NCBI RefSeq assembly: GCF_030345795.1
Contig: NZ_JAUALB010000001.1
Location: 863,001 to 927,000, forward strand
Length of the DNA: 64,000 nucleotides
Reading direction: 5' to 3'
DNA from: Micromonospora sp. WMMA1363
GTDB taxonomy: Bacteria > Actinomycetota > Actinomycetes > Mycobacteriales > Micromonosporaceae
The translations under genes and the position numbers were made by a program. Shown piece by piece: positions 16,935 through 26,095 of this stretch. A model generated the notes under the pieces. It worked only from the letters and a program-made list of their open reading frames with translations, made no database searches and was not told where the DNA came from. Positions within the stretch are counted from its first letter, which is position 1, and each line of letters begins with the position of its first letter.

Positions 16935-18233
16935 ATGGGAAGACCGATGTCGCGGATCGCCCTCGGGACGGCCGTGCTCCTGCTGGCCGGCACCCTCACC
17001 GCCTGCCGCGGCGGTGACACCTCCACCGACGCGTCCGGGCTGAGGACCGATGTGGGCGTGACCTCCGAACCGTGCCCGCAGCCGGTGGACCGGAACAAGG
17101 GCTGCATCTACCTCGGCATCATCTCCGACCTCACCGAGGGACCGTTCCGGGCGCTCGCGGTGCCGATCACCGACGCGCAGAAGGCGTTCTGGAAGCGGGT
17201 CAACACCGCCGGCGGGATCGGCGACTACGAGGTGGACGTCACCCGGTACGTGCGCGACAACAAGTACAACCCGCAGACCCACAACCAGGTCTACCAGGAG
17301 ATCAAACCGGATGTGCTGGCGCTCGCGCAGAGCCTGGGCTCACCCACCACCAGTGCGATCCTCCGTGACATGACGGCGAACAACGTGATCGCCGCACCGG
17401 CGGCGTGGACGTCCGGGTACGCCTTCGAGGACGTCATCATCGAGTCCGGTGCCAACTACTGCATCGAGTCGATGAACGCCCTCGACTACGCGTGGGAGGC
17501 CTACCAACCGACGTCGGCGATGGCGGTGCACCTGGCCGGCGACTACGGCGACGACGCCGCCGCCGGGGTGAAACTCGCCGCCGAGGCCCTCGGGATGACC
17601 TTCACCGACGTCAAGACCGACTCGGGTGCCGACAAGCAGGCCGGCGCCATCCAGGCGATCCTCACCGGCGAGCCGGACGTGGTGGTGCTCACCACGGGCC
17701 CGGCCGACGCGGCCACCATCGTCGGGCAGGCCGTCGCGCGCGGCTACCCGGGGCGGTTCATCGGCACCAGCCCCACCTGGAATCCGGCACTGCTGCAGAG
17801 CCCGGCGGGGCCGGCGCTGGTGGCCCGCTTCGAGCAGACCGCGCCGTGGAACGCCTGGCCCACCGACACCCCCGGCCACCGGGCACTGCGGGAGGCGCTG
17901 CCCGGTGTCACCCCCAACGACGGCTACACCGCCGGCTGGGTGTGGTCGTATCCGATGAAGGCGGCCCTAAAGAAGGCCGTCGCCGACGGTGATCTCACCC
18001 GCGCCGGGCTGCTCAGGGCGGTCAAGTCCCTGACCAGGGTGGATTACGAGGGCATGCTGCCGGAGAACGCCGGCAACTATGCCGCCGGGCCGAACGACGC
18101 GGCGGTCCGGGTTACCGCGATCTACAAGCCGGACCGGGCGGCCCCGACCGGGGTGCGCCAGGTGCGGGACCTGTTCACCGGGCCGACCGCACAGGCGTAC
18201 ACCCTGGACCGGCCCTGCTACGAGAAGCTCTGA
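16935..18233 (+). CDS. ABC transporter substrate-binding lipoprotein (periplasmic-binding type 1, LivK-like)
   Basis: A 432-residue type 1 periplasmic-binding protein. The first 24 residues form a lipoprotein signal peptide ending in LTAC, so Cys24 is the predicted lipidated residue. Met1 at 16935 has GAGGAAG just upstream; a GTG at 16920 would lengthen the leader by five residues without reason. The body has the bilobed layout of family 6 binding proteins, with YLGIISDLTEGPF at the start of lobe one. It is the last gene of the operon and gives it specificity, but the ligand cannot be told from sequence. Confidence 0.88.
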   Translation: MGRPMSRIALGTAVLLLAGTLTACRGGDTSTDASGLRTDVGVTSEPCPQPVDRNKGCIYLGIISDLTEGPFRALAVPITDAQKAFWKRVNTAGGIGDYEVDVTRYVRDNKYNPQTHNQVYQEIKPDVLALAQSLGSPTTSAILRDMTANNVIAAPAAWTSGYAFEDVIIESGANYCIESMNALDYAWEAYQPTSAMAVHLAGDYGDDAAAGVKLAAEALGMTFTDVKTDSGADKQAGAIQAILTGEPDVVVLTTGPADAATIVGQAVARGYPGRFIGTSPTWNPALLQSPAGPALVARFEQTAPWNAWPTDTPGHRALREALPGVTPNDGYTAGWVWSYPMKAALKKAVADGDLTRAGLLRAVKSLTRVDYEGMLPENAGNYAAGPNDAAVRVTAIYKPDRAAPTGVRQVRDLFTGPTAQAYTLDRPCYEKL

Positions 18234-18623
18234 GCGGTTGTCGGGAGCGTCCCCGGAGTGTGCATCGGGGCTGACGGGACTCCTCGTCGCGTCGGGCTCG
18301 CTGCGGCCGGGACCGACGGCCCGGGAACGTGCCGCGCGACCGGGCGGTTCACGGTCGGGCGGTTCACGGTCGGTGAGCTGGGCGCGGCGCGACCAACCAC
18401 CGGGGCGCCGCCGGTGAGCGGTCGAACCCGGGCGTCCCGTCCTACCCGGAGGCGGCGCGGTTGTGCCGGCTGTCCCAGGAGGAGCGGTTCCCACCTCCGG
18501 GGTCGCGCCGATTCCGTGTGGGGGAGATAGGAGGATCGTTCGGACTGCTGCCACCATGTGTGGTTACGGTATCGCAGAGGGTGACGTACCCCGCGATGCT
18601 GTGACGGGAGAGAGGACCCGACC
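18234..18623. other. 390-base gap with a 15-bp direct repeat
   Basis: There is no gene here. The unit cgggcggttcacggt occurs twice in tandem at 18341-18370, followed by a partial third copy. The stretch 18541-18600 is the likeliest promoter zone for the downstream gene. Confidence 0.45.
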
Positions 18624-19592
18624 ATGCGCGTGCCCAGTCGAAGCCCGGGACAGCAGCCGGGGCCCACCGTCTCGTCCGCCACGCCGGCCCGGCGGCGTCC
18701 GCCCTCCGCACTGCCCCACCGGGCGCCGGCGGCCGCGCCGGACCTGGACGCGTACCGGGCCGCCGTGGCCGACCTGCTGGTCGAGGTCGGCGCGCTCGCG
18801 GGGGCCGCCAGCACCGCTGCCCGGCAGGTGCTGGTCGATCAGCGGCTGCGTGAACCCGCGATCGCGGCGGTCCTCGACGACACCCCGCAGGGCCTCATCG
18901 GTGCGCGCGAGACGCTGCTGCTGGAGATGGCCCGCTACCAGCCGAACGAGCGCAGCTCGGCCGCCGACCTGACCGCCCTGATCCGGATCTACCTACTGTC
19001 ACGCGTCGACGTGATGTGGTGGCGGGACGAGCCAACCTTCCTCACCGACGAGCAGGTCAACGGCAGCCCGGAGCTGGTCGACCTGGAGTGGCTGCGCCGG
19101 CGCGACCTCCTGCGTTTCCGGTACCAGGAGCAACCGGCCACGCTGCTCGGCCGGGGGGTGCGGGCGGCGCGGCGGCGGCTGCTGCCGGCCGCCACCCCGC
19201 GTACGGCGGGCCTGCTGTTCCGCCGGGCCCGTCGGGAGGTCGTGGCACTGCTCAACGACGTCGGCCGGGAGTTCGCCGCCCGCACTCCGGCCGGCACGCC
19301 ACCGTTGTGGGTGAACAGCCTGGTCCGCAGCGCCGAACACCAGCACCGGCTGCGCCGCCTCGGATACGCGGCGATGGTGCCCAGCGGTCACTGCCTGGGC
19401 TGGGCGGTGGACGTGGAGATGGCGTGGTTCGACCGGTTCGGTGTCCGGGACACCCTGGCCGAGCTGTTGCTCGCGCGGCAGCGGGCCGGCGAGGTCAACG
19501 TCGTCGACGAAGGACAGGCCTGGCACCTGTGTCTCGCGCCCGCGGCGCGTCGCCGGCTGCGCCGGGCGTACGAAGCCGAGATGGCGGTCTGA
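18624..19592 (+). CDS. M15-peptidase-fold protein (DUF5715-like)
   Basis: A 322-residue protein with a Pro-rich start and a helical first half. Its C-terminal domain carries the exact M15 zinc pattern S-x-H-x-x-G-x-A-x-D (SGHCLGWAVD, residues 254-263) preceded by VNSLVRSAEHQHRLRRLGY. The third zinc ligand would be His301 in QAWH. The residue normally Glu in E-x-W-H (VanX/VanY) is Gln298 here, so peptidase activity is doubtful, although Glu296 is close. No obvious signal peptide is seen. M15 enzymes trim D-Ala from peptidoglycan. It ends four bases before the amidotransferase gene and probably shares its operon and process. Confidence 0.72.
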   Translation: MRVPSRSPGQQPGPTVSSATPARRRPPSALPHRAPAAAPDLDAYRAAVADLLVEVGALAGAASTAARQVLVDQRLREPAIAAVLDDTPQGLIGARETLLLEMARYQPNERSSAADLTALIRIYLLSRVDVMWWRDEPTFLTDEQVNGSPELVDLEWLRRRDLLRFRYQEQPATLLGRGVRAARRRLLPAATPRTAGLLFRRARREVVALLNDVGREFAARTPAGTPPLWVNSLVRSAEHQHRLRRLGYAAMVPSGHCLGWAVDVEMAWFDRFGVRDTLAELLLARQRAGEVNVVDEGQAWHLCLAPAARRRLRRAYEAEMAV

Positions 19593-19596
19593 GCCG

Positions 19597-21204
19597 ATGT
19601 GTGGCCTCGTGCTGAGCGCCGGCCCCGAGGCCGATCCGGCCATCTTCCGGCGCATGCTGGCCACCCTGGAATCGCGCGGTGAGGTGACCGAGACGCGGTA
19701 CGAGAACGGCCTGCTCACCGGTGTTCGACGGCTGCGGGTCGTGGATCGGGACCGGGCGGTGCAGCCCTGGACCGATCACGACGAGCGGTTTGTGCTCTGT
19801 TACAACGGCGAGGTCTTCAACCATCACGAGCTGCGGGCTGAGCTGACCGCGCTCGGGCACCGCTTCCGCAGCGCGAGCGACACCGAGGTGGTGCTCGCCG
19901 CGTACCTGCGCTGGGGCGAGGAGATGGTCAGCAGGCTGCGCGGCGAGTACGCGTTCGCCATCGCGGACCGGGCCAGCGGCCGTGCGTACCTGGTGCGTGA
20001 CCCGCTCGGGGTCAAGCCCCTGTACTGGGCCCGGACCCCGGGGTGCCTGCACGTGGCGAGCGAGGTCAAGGCACTGGTCGGCCTCGGTACGCCGATCCTC
20101 GAGGTGCCGCCCGGGCACCACGGCTGGGCGGACGCCGGCGCGCCGGTTCGGCTGCGCCCGTACGTCGACCTGCTCACTCTCGGCGACGAACTGCCGCCGG
20201 TGGACGACCCGGACGAGGCCGCCCAGCTCGTCCGTGCGGCCCTCACCGACAGTATCCGGACACGGGTGGACACCGACCTCACCGTCGGTGTGGTGCTGTC
20301 CGGTGGCCTGGACAGTTCGCTGACCCTGCTGCACGTCCGCGAGATGCACCCGGACTGCGTCGCCGTCACCGTCGGTGTGCCGGAGAGCCCCGACCTGGTG
20401 CACGCGCGGCGGCTGGCGCGTGACCTTGGCGTGCCGCACGAGGTGGTGGAGCTACGGCCGCGCGACATCCGACTGGCGGAGGTCCGGGAGGCGATCCGGA
20501 TCTCCGAACTCACCGAGTATGGCGACATCATCAATGCGGTGGTGTCGGTGCCGCTCTTCCGGCGGCTGCGCGAGCTCGGCGTGAAGGTGGCGCTCACCGG
20601 CGACGGCTCGGACGAACTGTTCGGCGGATACCCCATGTACCACCAGGTCGGGCCGGCGGCGGCCCGCCGGCTCTTCCGGTACAAGCTGCGCAACCTCGGC
20701 CGCACGGAGTTGCAGCGCGTCGACCGGACGAGCATGGCCTACGGGGTGGAGGCGCGGGTCCCGTTCCTCGACCTGGGCGTGGTGGAGCTGGCGATGCGCC
20801 TTCCCGTCGGCCTGAAGATGCGCGAGGGCCAGGAGAAGTGGATTCTCCGCGAGGCGTTCGCGGACCTGCTGCCCGACTACATCCGGCGTCGGCCGAAGAA
20901 CCCGATGTCGTACTCCTCCGGCCTGCACGAGCGCGCCCGGCTGTACAAGCCGTTGTTCGCCCGGCTGCATCGGTCCTTCCACTACAACCTGCTCGAACCG
21001 GTCCGCCGGGACTTCGACACCGTGCTCACCCGGTGCGGCAACGACCTGGACCGGGCGATCGCCGCCGGCCGGGCCCGGCCCGACTACACCATGCTGGAGC
21101 ACGCCCGGGACCTGGTGGGCGCGGCGAAGTGGAATGCGGTGCCGATGGTGCGCCGGTTGGTCGGGCCACGCCGCTCCCGCGGGGACGCGCCGCTGCCCGG
21201 GTGA
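19597..21204 (+). CDS. asparagine-synthase-like glutamine amidotransferase
   Basis: A 535-residue class II amidotransferase starting MCGL, so Cys2 is the Ntn nucleophile after Met removal. The glutaminase half spans residues 1-195 and includes YNGEVFNHHELR and SDTEVVLAAYLRWG. The synthetase half has the PP-loop SGGLDSS near residue 232 and the TGDGSDELFGGYP motif. It transfers ammonia from glutamine to an adenylated carboxylate. It may be a plain AsnB, but the pairing with an M15-fold protein also fits amidation of a cell-wall or peptide carboxylate, as LtsA/AsnB does for meso-diaminopimelate in corynebacteria. The substrate is not determinable here. Confidence 0.88.
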   Translation: MCGLVLSAGPEADPAIFRRMLATLESRGEVTETRYENGLLTGVRRLRVVDRDRAVQPWTDHDERFVLCYNGEVFNHHELRAELTALGHRFRSASDTEVVLAAYLRWGEEMVSRLRGEYAFAIADRASGRAYLVRDPLGVKPLYWARTPGCLHVASEVKALVGLGTPILEVPPGHHGWADAGAPVRLRPYVDLLTLGDELPPVDDPDEAAQLVRAALTDSIRTRVDTDLTVGVVLSGGLDSSLTLLHVREMHPDCVAVTVGVPESPDLVHARRLARDLGVPHEVVELRPRDIRLAEVREAIRISELTEYGDIINAVVSVPLFRRLRELGVKVALTGDGSDELFGGYPMYHQVGPAAARRLFRYKLRNLGRTELQRVDRTSMAYGVEARVPFLDLGVVELAMRLPVGLKMREGQEKWILREAFADLLPDYIRRRPKNPMSYSSGLHERARLYKPLFARLHRSFHYNLLEPVRRDFDTVLTRCGNDLDRAIAAGRARPDYTMLEHARDLVGAAKWNAVPMVRRLVGPRRSRGDAPLPG

Positions 21205-21237
21205 CCGGGTCCCGATCCCGTGCGGGATCGGGCCCGG
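21205..21237. terminator. bidirectional hairpin terminator
   Basis: Arms cccgatcccg and cgggatcggg surround a two-base loop (21211-21232) and are extended by ccggg/cccgg with one bulged T. It lies between the convergent amidotransferase and LVIVD genes. There is no T tract, as usual in high-G+C actinomycetes. Confidence 0.75.
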
Positions 21238-21251
21238 CGGGGTCGGCAGGG

Positions 21252-22688
21252 TCAGCCGCCCGGGTAGCGGGGTTGGGTTTGGACGTTCAGCTCGCGGTAG
21301 CGGACCAGGTTCGCCGTCCAGGTTCGCCGGTCGGTGAGCTTGAGGACGTCGAGCCCCTTCACGATGTCGTTGGAGTAGATGTAGCCGTTGTACCAGTACG
21401 CGGACCAGGAGCCGCCGCCGGTGAGGCGCTCCGCGTTCAGCGGGCCCCGCTCCCAGTACGCGATCTCCGTCGGATTGGCCGAGTCGGTGAAGTCCCAGAC
21501 CGAGACGCCGCCCTGGTACCACGCCTGGACCATGATGTCCCGTCCGAACACCGGCACCAGCGAGCCGTTGTGCGCCACGCAGTTCTCCGTGTCGGCGTTG
21601 GCGCGCGGGATCTTGAAGTAGCTGCGGAAGGACATGGTCCGGGCGTCGCCACGCCCGCGGATGTCGTAGACCGCGTCGGCACCCCGGTTCGGCCCGACCG
21701 CCTCGTTGCAGGTGGCGGCCCCGCCGCCGCCCAGCTCGTCGGTGAAGACCACCTTGGTGCCGGCGTTGTTGAACGTGGCCGAGTGCCAGAACGCGAAGTT
21801 CTCCGTGTCCCGCACCCGATGGATGACCCGGGGCGCCTCCCGGTTCGAGATGTCCATCAGGATGCCGTCGCCCATGCAGGCGCCGGCGGCCAGGTTCTTC
21901 GACGGGTAGACGGTGATGTCGTGGCAGCCGCTGGTAGCCGACTTCTGCCCGGGCACCCCTGCGAAGCCGCCGTCGGGGAAGAGGTTCGGCACGGCCACCA
22001 GGGTCGCGTCCGTGGGGGAGCGCACCGGTACCTTGATGATGGAGATCGAGTCGTGCGGCGGGGGGCAGCCGACGTACGTGTCCGACGGGCCGTACGAGGA
22101 GACGTAAACGTACACCGTCTTGCGGTTCTTGCCCGGCACGAGCGTGTGGGTGTGCGAGCCGCAGGCGGTCTGCACGCTCTTGACGTACCGTGGGTTGGTC
22201 TTGTCGCTGATGTCGAAGATCTTGATGCCCTCCCACCGTGTCTCGCTCGACGGCACCGCGCTGCTGGCGCAGGAGTCGTCGCTACGGGGCGAGTCGGTGG
22301 AGAGGAAGAGCAGGTCCCCCTGGACGGAGATGTCGTTTTGCGACCCGGGGCACAGTACGCGTGACACGACGGTCGGCGCGGCCGGCTCGGAGATGTCGTA
22401 GATGACGAAGCCGTTGTAGTTGCCGGCGAACGCGTACCGGCCCTGGAAGGCGAGGTCACTGTTCGTGGCGTCGAGTGGGGCCTCCTTCGGCAGGTTGGCG
22501 ACCTGCCTCAGGTTGGGGCTGCTCCGGATCTCGTCGACGCCCGGGATGGTGTCGACGGTGCCGGACGGGGTGGTCGCCACCCCGGCACTGCCCGGTGGGG
22601 CGGCGACCACGCTGGCGAGGAGGATGCCGGCCGTGGCCAGGCTGACGGTGCCGAGCCGGCGGGACCGCGGCGTGGGAAAACTGATCAT
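21252..22688 (-). CDS. secreted LVIVD-repeat beta-propeller protein
   Basis: The product is about 478 residues with a signal peptide (basic start, then ATAGILLASVVAAPPGSAG). A chain of repeats containing I-x-D-I-x-x-P-x-x-P follows, for example YNGFVIYDISEPAAP and IKIFDISDKTNP. These are LVIVD repeats, which fold as blades of an extracellular beta-propeller; cysteines are scattered and may form disulphides. I start it at ATG 22688, since the frame upstream (to 22802) adds an unlikely Arg-rich leader. It is divergent from a DUF305 protein, a pairing often seen in actinomycetes. The function is not established; binding of a partner or metal at the surface is a fair guess. Confidence 0.85.
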   Translation of the reverse strand: MISFPTPRSRRLGTVSLATAGILLASVVAAPPGSAGVATTPSGTVDTIPGVDEIRSSPNLRQVANLPKEAPLDATNSDLAFQGRYAFAGNYNGFVIYDISEPAAPTVVSRVLCPGSQNDISVQGDLLFLSTDSPRSDDSCASSAVPSSETRWEGIKIFDISDKTNPRYVKSVQTACGSHTHTLVPGKNRKTVYVYVSSYGPSDTYVGCPPPHDSISIIKVPVRSPTDATLVAVPNLFPDGGFAGVPGQKSATSGCHDITVYPSKNLAAGACMGDGILMDISNREAPRVIHRVRDTENFAFWHSATFNNAGTKVVFTDELGGGGAATCNEAVGPNRGADAVYDIRGRGDARTMSFRSYFKIPRANADTENCVAHNGSLVPVFGRDIMVQAWYQGGVSVWDFTDSANPTEIAYWERGPLNAERLTGGGSWSAYWYNGYIYSNDIVKGLDVLKLTDRRTWTANLVRYRELNVQTQPRYPGG

Positions 22689-22974
22689 CGGCGGCGCCCT
22701 TCGCAAGGGGATGATGATTGAACCTCTCCACCGTGACCGTCCGCGGGGTGCACCTCGTTCCTCACCTCCGGCGGTGGTGCAGCGAAAATCGAAGAGGTTC
22801 ATTGGTTATATCCTACCGGTCACCTATGCTGGTCGATGTGACTCTGGTCATAGCTGGGAATCTTTTCGATATACATGTCGGTGTTGACCTCTACCGTCAG
22901 GGACTCGGACCACCTCAGCCGTCCGCCGTCGATGGGTGTGATCGCCACGACCTCGACCCCGCAGGGGGTGTCGG
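22689..22974. promoter_or_regulatory. AT-rich divergent promoter region
   Basis: The stretch 22775-22885 falls well below the local G+C level (for example cattggttatatcctaccgg and cttttcgatatacatg). It separates the divergent LVIVD and DUF305 genes, so it likely carries both promoters. Confidence 0.5.
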
Positions 22975-23655
22975 ATGAGCGTGCGTGGCAGATGGGTGCT
23001 GGCCGTCGTCACAGCAGCGGCCCTACTGGTCGTGGCTGCCGCGCTACTTCGGCCAGGACCTGCTCCGGACAGGGCGTCACCTGCGCCGAGGGCCGCAACT
23101 GGATCAACTGGAATCGATGACATGTCGGTCATCGTGCCGGGCCGGCCGGGGGAGCCGGCCAGGGTCCGCCCCGCCGAGGAGGTGCGGAAGACCGCGTCAC
23201 CAGACCACAACTCGCTGGACACCTGGTTCGTGCGGATGATGATCCCGCATCACGAGCAGGCCCTGGAGATGGCCGAGCTGGTCCCGTCCCGCGCCGCCGA
23301 TCCGCGGGTGAAGGCTCTCGCCGAGCGGATCCGGGCCGGCCAGGGGCCGGAGATCGGGATGCTGCGGGCCTGGTTGCAGGCGCGGGCGTTGTCCGCCGAG
23401 GTCGCCGGCCACGACCACAGCACCATGCGGGGCATGCAGTCGCCCGAGGCGATGCGCCGGCTCGCCGACGCCCGGGGTGCCGGCTTCGACCGGCTCTTCG
23501 TGCAGATGATGAGTGACCACCACGCGGGCGCCGTCGAGATGTCCACCGACCTGCTGAAGGTGGGCGCGGAACCGCTGCTCCAGGAGTTCGCCAACTCCGT
23601 CGCCGTCGAGCAGAGCGTCGAGATCGACCGGATGTGGGAACTCCTCGACTCCTGA
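22975..23655 (+). CDS. DUF305 membrane-anchored protein
   Basis: This 226-residue protein has a single N-terminal membrane helix (residues 8-26), a flexible linker and a DUF305 four-helix domain. The two His-rich helix motifs, MMIPHHEQALEMAE and MMSDHHAGAVEMS, are the family hallmark and suggest metal (copper-type) binding outside the membrane. The domain is complete. It is divergent from the LVIVD-repeat gene and upstream of a two-component system that may or may not be linked. Confidence 0.9.
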   Translation: MSVRGRWVLAVVTAAALLVVAAALLRPGPAPDRASPAPRAATGSTGIDDMSVIVPGRPGEPARVRPAEEVRKTASPDHNSLDTWFVRMMIPHHEQALEMAELVPSRAADPRVKALAERIRAGQGPEIGMLRAWLQARALSAEVAGHDHSTMRGMQSPEAMRRLADARGAGFDRLFVQMMSDHHAGAVEMSTDLLKVGAEPLLQEFANSVAVEQSVEIDRMWELLDS

Positions 23656-23712
23656 ACCGCCCGGGCCGGCTCCGGCACCGCCACCCGCGAATCCGCCGGC
23701 AACGTACGCTGG

Positions 23713-24924
23713 GTGACCGTGAACCGGACGATCCTCGGCCGCCCGCTGCGCGGCGTCGCCTTCGACGTGTTCGTCTCCGGCGTCGTGGTGCTGCTCGCCC
23801 TCGCCGGCATGGCCGGCCAGCCCGGCGGCGGGGCGGCCACCCTGGTCGGTGTCGCGATGGCGGTGGCGCTGCTGTTCCGGCGCGCCCACCCGTCGGCTGT
23901 CGCCGCCCTGGTGGCGATGCTGGCCGAGGTGCAGGTGCTCGCCGGCTGGGGGCCGCTGGTGTACGACGTGGCCGTGCTCGTCGCGCTCTACAGCGTGGTC
24001 AAGTACGCTGAGCGGCTTCGCGACGGCGTGCTGGCCGGTGCCGTCGCCGGAATCGGCGCGGTGCAGGCAGCTCTCCAGACCGAGGGCCCCGAGTGGTGGG
24101 CCGCCGCCCTCTATTTCGGCCTGGTGACCGGTGCGGTCTGGCTGGTCGGGCTCAACGTGCGTACCCACCGGCGCTACGTGTTCAGCCTCGAGGAGCGCGC
24201 CGCGACCCTGGAGCGCGAGCGGGAGGCCGAGGCGCGGGCCGCCGTGGCGGGGGAGCGCGCCCGGATCGCCCGTGAGCTGCACGACGTCGTGGCACACAGC
24301 ATAGCGGTCATGATCGTGCAGGCCGACGGTGCCCGCTTCACGATCGACCGGGATCCGGCGGCCGCCCGGGACGCCGTGAAGGTGGTGGCGGACACCGGTC
24401 GTCAGGCACTCGAGGAGATGCGTCGGCTGGTCGGGGTACTCCGCGAGCCGGACCCGCCGGAGCCGGCGTCGGCGCCTCGACCCGACGACGGCGGGGTGGC
24501 CGAGCCGGAACACCGGCGCCCCGCCCTGGCCGAACTGCCCGCGTTGCTGGACCGGTTCACCGAAGCCGGCCTGCGGGTGCGCTGGGCCGTCACGGGCGAG
24601 CCCTCGCTGCCGCCCGGCCTGGAGTTGACCGTCTACCGAGTGGTGCAGGAGGGGCTCACCAACGCCCTCAAACACGCCGGGGTCGGCGCGGCCGTCGAGG
24701 TCACCCTGGAACGCGACGCCGATGCCGTCTCGGTGTGCGTCGTCGACGACGGCCGGGGCCGGTCGCCGGTGCGACCGGCGCCGTCCGGCGGGCACGGCCT
24801 GGTCGGAATGCGGGAGCGGGTGGGGGTATATGACGGTCGGTTCACCGCCGGCCCCCGACTCGCCGGCGGCTGGCAGGTCCAGGTGCGGCTGCCGCTGCCG
24901 TCGACCGAGGCGGTGGCGGCGTGA
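23713..24924 (+). CDS. NarL-type membrane sensor histidine kinase (HisKA_3)
   Basis: A 403-residue kinase. The first 155 residues contain four to five membrane helices with almost no extracellular domain, suggesting it senses membrane state or a partner transporter. The HisKA_3 motif ARELHDVVAHS places the phospho-acceptor at His190. The ATP-binding part has the N box VVQEGLTNALKHA, the G1 box DDGRG and GHGLVGMRERV. The stop overlaps the start of the response-regulator gene (GTGA). Such DesK/LiaS-like kinases often sit by MacB/FtsX-type ABC genes, as here. Confidence 0.92.
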   Translation: MTVNRTILGRPLRGVAFDVFVSGVVVLLALAGMAGQPGGGAATLVGVAMAVALLFRRAHPSAVAALVAMLAEVQVLAGWGPLVYDVAVLVALYSVVKYAERLRDGVLAGAVAGIGAVQAALQTEGPEWWAAALYFGLVTGAVWLVGLNVRTHRRYVFSLEERAATLEREREAEARAAVAGERARIARELHDVVAHSIAVMIVQADGARFTIDRDPAAARDAVKVVADTGRQALEEMRRLVGVLREPDPPEPASAPRPDDGGVAEPEHRRPALAELPALLDRFTEAGLRVRWAVTGEPSLPPGLELTVYRVVQEGLTNALKHAGVGAAVEVTLERDADAVSVCVVDDGRGRSPVRPAPSGGHGLVGMRERVGVYDGRFTAGPRLAGGWQVQVRLPLPSTEAVAA

Positions 24925-25586
24925 CCGTCCGCGTGGTGATCGTCGACGACCAGGCACTGGTCCGGGCGGGCTTCCGGATGGTGCTGGACTCCCAGCCCGA
25001 CCTGGCGGTGGTCGGCGAGGCCGTCGACGGCGCCGACGCACTGCGCGTGCTGGCGCGTGTCGAGGCCGATGTCGTGGTGATGGACCTTCGGATGCCCACC
25101 ATGGACGGCGTGGAGGCCACCCGTCGGCTGTGCGCCGGCCGGCCGCCCGGTCCACCGCGCGTGCTCGTGCTGACCACCTTCGACACCGAGGCGGATGCCT
25201 TCGCCGCGCTTCGGTCCGGTGCCAGTGGGTTCCTGCTCAAGAACGTGCCCCCCGAGGAACTGCTCACCGCGATCCGGGTGGTCGCCCAGGGCGACTCGGT
25301 GGTGGCGCCCTCGATCACCCGCCGCCTGCTCGACCGGTTCGCCGACCGGCTCGGACCCGGCCCCGCGGAGGACCCGCGTCTCGGACAGCTGACCGATCGG
25401 GAACGGGAGGTCCTGCTGCTGGTGGCGCAGGGACTGTCCAACGCCGAGATCGCCGACCAGATGCACGTGGCCGAGGCGACGGTGAAGACCCACGTCGGGC
25501 GGATCCTGGCCAAGCTCCAGCTCCGGGACCGCGTCCAGGCGGTGGTGCTGGCGTACGAGAGCGGGCTCGTCACCCCCGGCGGCTGA
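24921..25586 (+). CDS. NarL/FixJ-family response regulator
   Basis: The 221-residue regulator has a receiver domain (residues 1-120) and a LuxR-type HTH (about 155-215). The phospho-acceptor is Asp55 (VVMDLRMP), with the acidic pair at Asp9-10 and Lys105 (FLLKNVP). The HTH contains LTDREREVLLLVAQGLSNAEIA. It is coupled to the kinase by a four-base overlap. The likely targets are the ABC genes that follow. Confidence 0.93.
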   Translation: MTVRVVIVDDQALVRAGFRMVLDSQPDLAVVGEAVDGADALRVLARVEADVVVMDLRMPTMDGVEATRRLCAGRPPGPPRVLVLTTFDTEADAFAALRSGASGFLLKNVPPEELLTAIRVVAQGDSVVAPSITRRLLDRFADRLGPGPAEDPRLGQLTDREREVLLLVAQGLSNAEIADQMHVAEATVKTHVGRILAKLQLRDRVQAVVLAYESGLVTPGG

Positions 25587-25731
25587 CCCGGCGTACGCCT
25601 CAGGTCGTACCGGCCGGTCCCGGCACCCCACCCCGGGACGCACCGGGATCGAGCGTGCGGGCGGACGCCACCAGCGCGGTGCACCCCATAGCGTCGGAGC
25701 CGTCCGGTTCCGACCTCCACGGGGAGCACGC

Positions 25732-26091
25732 ATGCCCGTCGCACCTCCCGCGCACGCCACCGCCGGTGTCGCGGTCACCGTCCGCGGCCTGTCCCGCCGC
25801 CACGGCGCCGGCCCGGCCGCGGTCGTCGCTCTCGACTCCGTCGACGTCGACGTCGCCGCCGTGTTCACCACCATCATGGGCGGCCCGTCCGGCTCCGGCA
25901 CCCCGACGCCGTTGCACTGCCTCGCCGGCCTCGACGTGGTCATGATGACCCGTGATCAGGTCGGCGCGAGCGACGCCGACCGGGGGACGTTCCTCGACGG
26001 CCGGCTCGTCACGGAACCGACCGACCTCACCGGCGAGCGGGCGCTCGACACCCTCGCCGGCTTCGACCCGGCCCGCCAGGTGGGAGGCTGA
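25732..26091 (+). pseudogene. remnant ABC transporter ATPase lacking Walker A Lys, Walker B and signature
   Basis: The 119-residue frame keeps the first strands of a LolD/MacB-type ATPase and the context of the P-loop, but reads GPSGSGTPTPLHCLAGLD where GPSGSGKSTLLH is expected, so the nucleotide-binding Lys is gone. The text then jumps to what resembles the extreme C-terminus (ASDADRGTFLDGRLV, compare the usual S-x-A-D-R-x-x-F-L-x-D-G-R-x-V). About 110 residues with Q loop, signature, Walker B and switch His are missing. The ribosome site and stop spacing to the permease are intact, so it may still be translated. It is most likely a decayed gene whose function is supplied in trans, or the transporter is dead. 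Confidence 0.75.
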
Positions 26092-26095
26092 CTCG

